Of a stretch of 64,000 bases of DNA, positions 56,060-64,000 are shown one piece after another. The stretch covers positions 33,825,604-33,889,603 of the forward strand of contig JBCFYV010000001.1 of NCBI GenBank assembly GCA_039000515.1, in the 5' to 3' direction. Position 1 is the stretch's first letter; every line of letters starts with the position of its first letter. The stretch is from Timema cristinae (Eukaryota; Arthropoda; Insecta; Phasmatodea; Timematidae). The notes under the pieces were generated by a model, which saw only the letters and a list, made by a program, of their open reading frames with translations, ran no database searches and was not told where the DNA came from. The translations under genes were made by a program, and so were the position numbers.

Positions 56060-58400
56060 ATGACAAAATTGACCATAAATGTTTATTTTAACTTTAAATG
56101 TATTTATCGGTGAAGTTTTGTAATAATAAAATATGGAATATTACTTTCAAATCAAAGTCGAAGCTGTTTCATATTGAAAGTAAAGTTGAAGTTTATGAGG
56201 CTCTGTAAATGTAACTGATTGAAGACAATATTTATTTATTAAAATAATGTTTTTTTCAGTAAAAATCTATTGCATTTGTAATGTCTTTCATTATATATTT
56301 AAACAATGAAAAAAAATAGATGCCATATACAATTTAACTTATAATTCATATAAATTATTTGTGTGTCTTTATCTTTCCCATTTTTATATCATAATAATTT
56401 AATTTGTTTAATGTAAGTTCACATGAAGTTGTCTCAAGTAAACTTGTTTATATTTTTAAAATAATCCAGTAGTTTGATTTTTATTTGATACTAAATCCTA
56501 TTCTTCAATTTTCAAACTGCCTGTGACTCTTTGGGAGAAATATTTTATATGAAAAAGCAAACACAATATTGTTTGCAAAGTAAAAATAGGAAATAAAGGT
56601 AAAATAAATCTTATTAGTGAATAATTATATTAAAAGAAGGTTTTTGAGGGATTTGGACAGCCTGGAGATGTTAGAAATTTCGATAACTCTACAAGCTATT
56701 TGGAACAGGCCTCATTCAGAATTTTAAGACTCTTCTACAAGATATTTAAAGTGGAATTAAAAAAAAAAGTGTATGCTGCAAGAATCTTTTTCGAGTTGGT
56801 AGAAATCACACCATCCAGTCCTGCCAAAGTATTGTTGAAAAATATCAATATTTTTTTGGTTTCATAAAAATTGCTTATTTTTAAACTGTTTTGTATTTTG
56901 TGTTGTTTTCGATTTATGCTTTATAAATATTTTGTTGTACGATTCACATTTATTTATAAAGAGCTCTAATAGAACGAAACATAAATCAAGGGATTGCACA
57001 ATAATGGCAGATTTTCTTTGATTGCCAAGTAATTTAAAATAAACCACCAACAATAAACATTATTAAAAGAAATTTCTTATATTATTTTGTACATGATTTT
57101 TTTTATATTCTTAATAATCTCCCAACATTGCCTTAATTGTTTAGTTATTTATATTAATTTGGGAAAGAAAGTAAATATAAATTTAATAGATTTAGATATA
57201 ATTATATTTATTTATTTATTAATTATATTTAAATATAAATTTAATAAATTTAGAATAAAAAATATTTTCTCAACTTAGAAGATTTTTTTGTGATATAAAG
57301 GATATATTAGTTTTATTTGTACAATTATTTTAGAACTTGAAAAAGGTTGAAACAACATAAGGTATGATCTTAATACATCTTAATAATCATCCCTTAATTT
57401 ATATTCTATGAAAAATTGGCCAACTCTGAAAATCTCTTTGAGCAACTCACAACATTTTTAAAATATAATATTGTAACAGGAAGTTCGTGCATCGTGTGAA
57501 CTGGAATTTTTTTTTTTTTTTACATTGCTGACTAAAGGTTGAAAACACACACAGAATATTCAATGCTTTGATTATTAAAAATAAAACAACACATACAATA
57601 ACAGAATTAAATTAACTACAAATAAATAAGTCACTGAATTAAATAATGAGAACACATAAAATAGAATTAAATTAAATAAACAAATTAATTACTATAAAAG
57701 ACATAATAAATATTCAAATATTTAAATCACCCTCAAAAATGCTCAATATTAATACAGTTCACAACAACAATGTCTACGTCACACGTGTAGTCAACATAGG
57801 TCGCCACTTGTCCCCACGCACGACATATTGTGCTGATCCTTGTTAAGCAAACGTTGGATTCACCGACCCTCTCCCGAGTATGCCAACCCAGTCTCTGGAC
57901 ACGTTGGCCCATTCGTTGTTGATCACATTAACTCCCATCATGCCTTGCAATAATCAATTCTCTTATAAATATAGATGCTACTGGAAGTTAATTGGTGTCT
58001 TCTGTAGATTCTGTAGAATAAAATGAAGAAATATAAATCCAGTTAAATATAAAGCTCTACTCATAAAGAGGTGAACAACCCCAGAGCTATAGTGGTACTG
58101 TTAGTGCTAAAAAGCAGATGGGCACAATCTGTGGGTTAGTACTAAACAGCAAATGTTAACTAATACAGTTTCCTCCCTTGCGACAGATTTTGGCGTAATA
58201 AAGAGGTACATTAAGGAGATGGTCAGAGCTTACACACATGGTTAGTATGCACGGTACACAGCAGAGGCAAGCAAGAACGGTAACTTCTGTTTCAACGTGA
58301 TTAACACTGCAGGTATTTTGGATTTTAAAATTTTTTAACAGGAACGTTACATGAAAACAATAATCTTTGTTAAATCAATCGGTGGTAATGTTCCAAAGGA
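56060..58400. other. AT-rich intergenic sequence
   Basis: Very AT-rich with long A/T runs. A more balanced patch at 57770-57970 has no recognised coding or repeat identity. Confidence 0.4.
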
Positions 58401-58415
58401 TAAAAAAATAACATT

Positions 58416-58691
58416 TTGAATTTAACAGTACTCTTGTATATGATGCAACATCTCCAGGAAATGTCCGTGGGCTGCAACAATACACTTACAGGCTCCTTCA
58501 CAAAACTGATGACTATCCGTAAAGTAAAGTTGCCAACATCTAAAGCTTTTCGGGACAAGAATCCAATAAACAATAAAAAGATGGATGATATTAGGAAAGT
58601 AGGGCATTATATAAGCTCAGATCATCTTGGATTTTACGAAGAAATACTTGAACGGCAAACAATGAACCATGATGATGAAAATGATGCATAA
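58416..58691 (+). pseudogene. Unrecognised open stretch, possibly transposon-derived
   Basis: 91 codons; the segment KLPTSKAFRDKNPINNKKMD, then DIRKVGHYISSDHLGFYEEI, has the amino acid texture of real protein. It resembles short tails of uncharacterised arthropod transposon proteins, but I cannot name the family. TTTAACAG just upstream could be a splice acceptor. Confidence 0.35.
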
Positions 58692-59108
58692 TGAACTCTC
58701 GAAAGACTAAAGTAGGCCTTGCATTAAGTACAAAATTACTGTGATTATTTGAAAAGAATCAGTCTAGTTTTTGATGTCTGTGTTTAATGTTGCCTAACAT
58801 TAACAAATCTGTTGATAAACGCATTTTTTAAAATTAATAATCTATTGATTAATTTATTTTAATGGACTTTTCAACAAATATTTATATTGCATTGTTTAAA
58901 GAAAAATTAGACATCAAGAAACATTTAAGTTTTTATCAATAATGTTGTATTTATAATTGAAAAGACACATGTCCATTGTTTTTATAATTTTTTTTATATC
59001 CAACTTTTTTTACATTTAGACTTTATTCTAATGTGTAAACATGTGCTTTTGATCGGTGAAGTTTGGTTTGGACATTACCCTAGTCTGGAATTAGTTACTT
59101 AGTTTTTT

Positions 59109-59640
59109 TTGTCTCACCTGCAAAATTTAACTTTAAGGACATGTGCCCTTTTTTCAAATAAACGATTCGCCATTGTGAGGTTGATCTCCAACATTGAAAA
59201 GGACAAGTACATTAAACAACTTCAGGAGGGACGAAGACTAAGAATAGACAGAGACATAAATAAGAACATGGACCAACAGGACGACACGACAGAGACTGAT
59301 GGGACGAGTAGTGATAAAGACATCGAGACACAAGGTACATATATGCTGGACAATAGGACAAGAGGAAATCAGACATTAAGACAACCAGCCAGGTCGCGAA
59401 AATGTGGCCGAGATTCCAGGTAATCTTAGAAAACCTTGTCGAAGGAAAGTTCCACACGGATTACTGTGACGGAAACACTATCGGACGAACCGGGTGGAAC
59501 CTGGATTGCCGATAAAAATAATAAAATATGGGTTAAAAAAAAAGATCAGATGGTGGAGCTTGCCTCTTACTCATACGGACCTGCCTCACTTGGTAGCGAG
59601 TGAGACACTGGGTTGGAGTCTGACCGTCACCCGGTCGAGA
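59109..59640 (+). pseudogene. Unrecognised coding-like stretch
   Basis: 104 open codons (59109-59423) with charged segment RRLRIDRDINKNMDQQDD. In another frame, from about 59430, comes GTWIADKNNKIWVKKKDQMV. The frame change suggests a decayed gene, perhaps retroelement gag-like; not recognised. Confidence 0.25.
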
Positions 59641-59723
59641 AGACCGACAGCCACTCCGTACGGCCGGAGGATGCTACACTTGAGAACCGACCGGACTTCA
59701 AGGACACTTGTTCATAGACTGTA

Positions 59724-59745
59724 TATATTATTATTATTATTATTA

Positions 59746-59783
<38 letters not shown>

Positions 59784-59909
59784 GCACCGCGTCTTACTAT
59801 CCGTTCAGGTTATACGCACTTACGCTAATGTGTAATGGTAGGGTGATTGTGAGATGAAATGGAGGACCTACAGTTTAACGTGGAATCCGAACCACGGTGG
59901 AGGCCTGGG
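59724..59909 (-). mobile_element. SINE family A, 5'-truncated with long (ATT)n tail
   Basis: Flanked by the 10-bp duplication ATAGACTGTA at 59714-59723 and 59910-59919. The tail has grown into a microsatellite of about 55 bp. Confidence 0.93.
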
Positions 59910-60849
59910 ATAGACTGTAAATACAGCTGACTGCATCAGATTAAGTCAGAAAGACAGAGTTAAAATCATTAGTTTAGGATAAGTTAGGGAGTAATTTTGT
60001 ATTTATATGAATAGGGTAGTATTAGAGTAGTATTAGGTCCAAGAAAGTGGTTTCTAGTGGTAGAATGAGCACCCCTTCCGATCCTCGGTGGCGGATAGAG
60101 GGATGCTCGTCGCCATTGGAGGAGCCCTTAGAAACTTTGAAAACATTGTCCCAGGAGGTTGATCAAGACTTAGTGTGGGAGGTAACGGCCAATTAAATTA
60201 AATAAATTCAAAAGTAAAAGAAGATTAAGGACATTAGTTTTTAGGTGTAGATTCCAGATTAGTGAGTATATAAAATTGGAAACAGGGAAAAGTAGATATA
60301 AATAGAATATATAGATAGAGCTCTCTTCACATATCTAGAAATAAAGATAAATAGTATATGTAAAAAAAAAGTGAGAGAGAGAAAAAAAAAGTGTCCTTAC
60401 CATCCCCGGTCGAGTCTGAGTGCGAACTAACAACCATGAACGCCCATAAATAGGTAATAAGGGGGCTTCAGGCTCCTCTCTTATCACTATGCAATGTTTA
60501 CTTTTTTTTTGTGAATTTTTATGAAAAGTCAAAATGGTGTATTTGGGATTTGACTAAAATTTGCTACTAACAACTTTAAAAAAATCAATATCCGAGTTAA
60601 CAGAGAGAAAAAAAAAAGATAGAATGTAGATTTCCTCCCATTCTCTCAACAGCTTTATTTTCATTTCGTTATGTTCAATAAACTTGTGATAATTATATTT
60701 CTTTTCAATGAGTTCAGCTGGAGTTCCACTTTTATTTTTTGTTAATTTTTCATAAACTTTTGTTGTTGTGAAAATTGGGTTACTAAGCTCATCGCTCAGA
60801 ATTATGTTTATCTTAGATGCTCTAAGATTCCCTCCCACAAGATTAAATT

Positions 60850-61235
60850 CATGAAATTTTCTCCCGAGGCGGGGGAGGAGGGTGTCAAACCCTCAGCAGA
60901 TGTGACTCCAATCCACCCCCATTTGGAAAACCCGCAGGAGTGTCGTTTCTATACCAGCCGCTTAGTGTGTGGCGGTTGTGGTACCCTCTCGTTCGCTCAT
61001 CCCTACACAAATGACCACCTACAGGGGTCGAGCCGCCCAACCCTCCTTGCCAACCGACCGACCGAGCCAACATGGGGGCACCTTGTAGGCATTTTGGGCG
61101 AGTCGATCTGGATGGGAGGACCATTCCTATCTACACTCACCCATACTGGTGCGACCACCACGCGGACCGAGCTTGGGACAACACCAGACACAGGGGTCGA
61201 CACACAGGCCAAATATCTACATTATATTACAGTTC
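60850..61235 (+). other. GC-rich open stretch, unrecognised
   Basis: 137 codons open on the plus strand (from MKFSPEAGEEG), with overlapping open frames on the minus strand. Composition differs from the neighbours. No domain is recognised and no splice structure seen; it may be a transposon fragment. Confidence 0.3.
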
Positions 61236-61425
61236 ATTCAAGAAGTCTGAAAGGATACATTTGAAAATATGTGCCCTGGTATGGATTCAAGCCCCGAACT
61301 TTTAGATTAAGGTCATAATAAGATAAAGTGCTCATTGATGTAAAACACAACAGACAACTTTAACCTTCAGACTATAACCTTGTAAATATTGACCAAATAA
61401 CAGTTCTAGAAAATATACTAAATCC

Positions 61426-61672
61426 CACTTCTGTGGTCGCATGGTCTAACGTGCTACTCTCGTGTTAGGCTAGAATGACGATGACGGGGAGATCGAGGTT
61501 CGAATCTCGTTCGTGTGTACTGAGGTAGGTTTTTCCTAAATTGTTTTCAACTCTCCTTCACGAAAATGTGGGTACACTTCATCTAAATATAGCCTTTATA
61601 ATCCATAAAACTACTAGCGTAATTAGTAAATAAGCGTATAGTCCAAACGGGTAGTAAGACGCGGTGTTAAAA
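61426..61672 (+). mobile_element. SINE family C, full length
   Basis: GTGGTCGCATGGTCTAACGTG head, GAGGTTCGAATCTCG B-box, tail CAAACGGGTAGTAAGACGCG, then an A-rich end rather than (AAT)n. Confidence 0.88.
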
Positions 61673-61729
61673 AAAAAGTACTGCGACTCCACCCGTAGCA
61701 CGCCGCGACTCCCCCCTCAGGTAGGAAAC

Positions 61730-61795
61730 CGCTGAGCTGGTCTAAATGGCGAGAGTGACGCCTTTAGAAAGACCGCGTGGCCACTGAAACGTCGT
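61730..61795 (-). mobile_element. SINE family C head fragment
   Basis: GCGAGAGTGACGCCTTTAGA, then GCGTGGCCACTGAAACG, antisense of the family C head. Confidence 0.6.
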
Positions 61796-62349
61796 TTTTT
61801 TCTCTTCAAAATCCACATAATTTAAAATTCATAGACTCGAGCCCGACATGAATGGCGTGAATAGTGTTGTCATAGTAACTAAAAGGGAGTCCAAACACAT
61901 TACCTTATATTTGATCAATGCCAGCCATTGATTCTTCAGTAGTTGATTGCCGTGCCACTAGAGGTATGTTTGTTCTATCCGGGAGACATGATACCAATCA
62001 ACATACCATAGCTAATATCCGTGTCGATAGTCTCGTACCAGAACAAGAAGATAATGGGGAGGAATAATTATAATTCGTAACTGTTGAAAGATACAAGCCC
62101 CGGGGAAGGTAATTTGGTCGCACGTGTGGCAACACTGTAGAGGAAGAATGGATACGTGAGTTGACGTGTTATTTCCTGTCATCGGAGTGGAAAGGTAATG
62201 CTTTTATTTTCCCTTTCTATTAATATTTGGAAAGCTTCCACTAGGCTGGGATTAAGTATGTTTGAAAATTTTACCCGGGTTTGTATTACCGGTCGGAGAA
62301 CGTTTATCAAATCAAATAATATTATTATATTATATATTTTTTTCAATAT

Positions 62350-62592
62350 TTATAAACCCGCTTCAGTGACCACATGGTCTAAGGCATCACTCTCGCAATA
62401 TACCAGATTTCCGATGACGAGGAGATCCCAATCGAGTGACCTGAGGTGTTTTTCCTAAATTGTTCCCTCTCTCTCTCTCCACGCAAATGGGGGTATACTT
62501 CCTCTAAATTCAACCTTACTCATCTCTAATTCTTTAACCTAATTAGTAGATAGGAGTACAGCTCGAATGGGTAGTAAAACGTGGTGCTAAAA
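62350..62592 (+). mobile_element. SINE family C
   Basis: CTTCAGTGACCACATGGTCTA head; tail CGAATGGGTAGTAAAACGTG. Confidence 0.82.
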
Positions 62593-62818
62593 ATAGAATA
62601 TAATTCATAAAGTATTTACCTTGTGTATTATTTAATAACTGTGTAGTATAAAAGGAAATGTAAGAAACTTTTAACTTAATTTATATATTAAATGAGTACA
62701 CTTTCGCGTACTTTTACCAAATAAATCCACACTCCATTTACCCCGAAAGGTAGCAAATTTACCTTGAACTTTCCTACTACGCCGTAGTTTATAAGATAAA
62801 AGTCATAGAATGGTCCAT

Positions 62819-62819
62819 C

Positions 62820-62878
<59 letters not shown>

Positions 62879-63081
62879 GCACCGCGTATTACTACCCGTT
62901 CGGGCTACACGCTTAGGTACTAGTTACTCTAATGGGATCTTGTGAATGTGGGGAATGCCAGGCCTCCACCGTGGTTCGGGTTCCGCGTTAAACTGTAGGT
63001 CCTTCATTTCATCTCACAATCACCTACCATTACACATTAGCGTAAGGGCGTATAACCCGAATGGGTAGTAAGACGCGGTGC

Positions 63082-63121
<40 letters not shown>

Positions 63122-63308
63122 TCTAATGGGTTATGAATTGGAAAGTTTGAATGTCAAGGAAGTGAACCCTCATTTGCGTGGAAGGAGAGTGCAAAACCAT
63201 TTAAGAAAAACCACCCCTAGTTCCCCCAAGTGTAATACGAAACTCGATTTCCCCGTCCTCGGCAGTCTAACTCAACACGAAACTTGCGCGTTAACTAACT
63301 AGGTGGGT
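62819..63308 (-). mobile_element. SINE family B, interrupted by SINE A
   Basis: (AAT)n and tail at 62819-62936, then the body and head at 63120-63308. Outer duplication ATGGTCCAT at 62810-62818 and 63309-63317. Confidence 0.9.
62937..63119 (+). mobile_element. SINE family A, 5'-truncated, nested in SINE B
   Basis: Starts at ATCTTGTGAATGTGGGG and ends in (AAT)n. 11-bp duplication ACTCTAATGGG at 62926-62936 and 63120-63130. Confidence 0.92.
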
Positions 63309-63360
63309 ATGGTCCATTAAGGAAAGACTGGTACTTTTCAAGGTAAACGGGGTGTATCAA

Positions 63361-64000
63361 ATTTTGGGCTTCGCAACTATACATTAACATCAAATTTGAC
63401 TCAACTGATCTTACTATTTCAAAACAATAGCCTATTTGAGTATATTAATAATAATTTAAGGCAAGTTTTAACCAAGCCAATAGGTGGTTTTTGCTAACAA
63501 AAAATCACGGATTTTTCATATTTGAAAGGGTAACGTAGTTTTCAGGTCCTAAATTAATTTCTAAGTTTTCGACCTTGGCGAACCACCACTATCGCTTCCA
63601 TCTTGACAAAAAATGACAGCCAAAAAAGGTTATTTCGCAATATTTGCCTTCCGGTTGGTCCTACAATCAAGATAGCAATTATCAATATTATGTACGATAC
63701 AATTTCCTACAACCTTTGAATCTTTTTTTTTTGTTTGTTGGTCGAATAGTTTCCGATCTTCAGCGGCGTAAAGTGGAGAGCATTCCACGAAATTTAGAAA
63801 TTGCTTGTTTCTACTCTAATTATTTTAAAGATTATCGATTGTTTATAAACTCTTTACAAAACAAATCAACTGTTAACAACTCATTTCCACACTATCATAA
63901 GGTAGAGTTACCAGAGTGTTTTTTATGTGGTATTCGCAGTAGGCGTAATCCACACTTGCTATTCTTCTTAAAATCAATGTAATCCGTTCCGTTTTGATGG
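63361..64000. other. Sequence at window edge
   Basis: A 112-codon open stretch (63644-63982, plus) has no recognised domain. CCATCTTGACAAAA at 63598 is YY1-like in reverse. A gene may begin near here, but the window ends. Confidence 0.25.

Larger units (their letters stand above)
62730..63355. mobile_element. Same short MITE family, host of nested SINEs
   Basis: CACTCCATTTACCCCGAAAGG on the left and AGGTAAACGGGGTG on the right. SINE B, itself split by SINE A, sits inside. Confidence 0.6.

Overview
The window is eukaryotic nuclear DNA. It is AT-rich, gene-poor and crowded with transposable elements. Multi-exon genes with GT-AG introns, tRNA-derived SINEs, MITEs and LINE fragments rule out a prokaryote. 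The splicing-factor gene carries arthropod-type residues (N-terminus [11 protein letters not shown], and [13 protein letters not shown] in RRM1), so an arthropod, probably an insect, is the best guess. The species cannot be named from sequence alone.

Two real protein-coding genes can be supported. On the plus strand (41702 to 53320 or 53448) lies a complete six-exon SF3B4 gene, the U2 snRNP splicing factor 3B subunit 4: two RRM domains, then a long proline-rich tail. On the minus strand (29020 down to 14848) lies a seven-exon gene made of short exons that I found by joining splice sites and phases. Nearly every exon carries one L-[AS]-x-P-like repeat of the THEG/SPMAP2 (testicular haploid expressed, sperm microtubule-associated) type. 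Both genes show single-base anomalies: an in-frame TAG and one phase break in the THEG-like gene, and an apparent one-base deletion near the SF3B4 C-terminus. Assembly error and gene decay both have to be considered.

The rest is mostly mobile DNA. 1-14 kb: dense SINEs, three copies of a TTAA-flanked long-TIR MITE, and an orphan CpG/NRF1-like patch near 7.2 kb. 14.8-29 kb: the THEG-like gene, with introns full of MITEs and SINEs. 29-34 kb: a LINE 3' end containing about 23 copies of an in-frame 51-bp repeat, an 0.8-kb TIR element, and a 1.3-kb TIR element carrying about 18 copies of a 44-bp repeat. 33.85-36.81 kb: a complete but decayed hAT transposon with 15-bp TIRs and a perfect 8-bp target-site duplication. 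37-41 kb: SINEs, a second LINE fragment with the same repeat motif, and ATCGATA-motif clusters. 41.7-53.5 kb: SF3B4. 54-64 kb: pogo-like and Harbinger-like DNA elements, more SINEs, and a three-level nest of elements at 62.7-63.4 kb.

The most unusual system is the SINE community. At least three families have different tRNA-like heads but the same 3' tail: a hairpin (ACCC-GAAC-GGGT), then AGTAAGACGCGGTGCTAA and an (AAT)n run. Several copies are 5'-truncated yet have target-site duplications. One insertion consists of only the last 32 bp. Together these point to a single LINE machinery that recognises the 3' hairpin tail. The partner LINE is not in this window.
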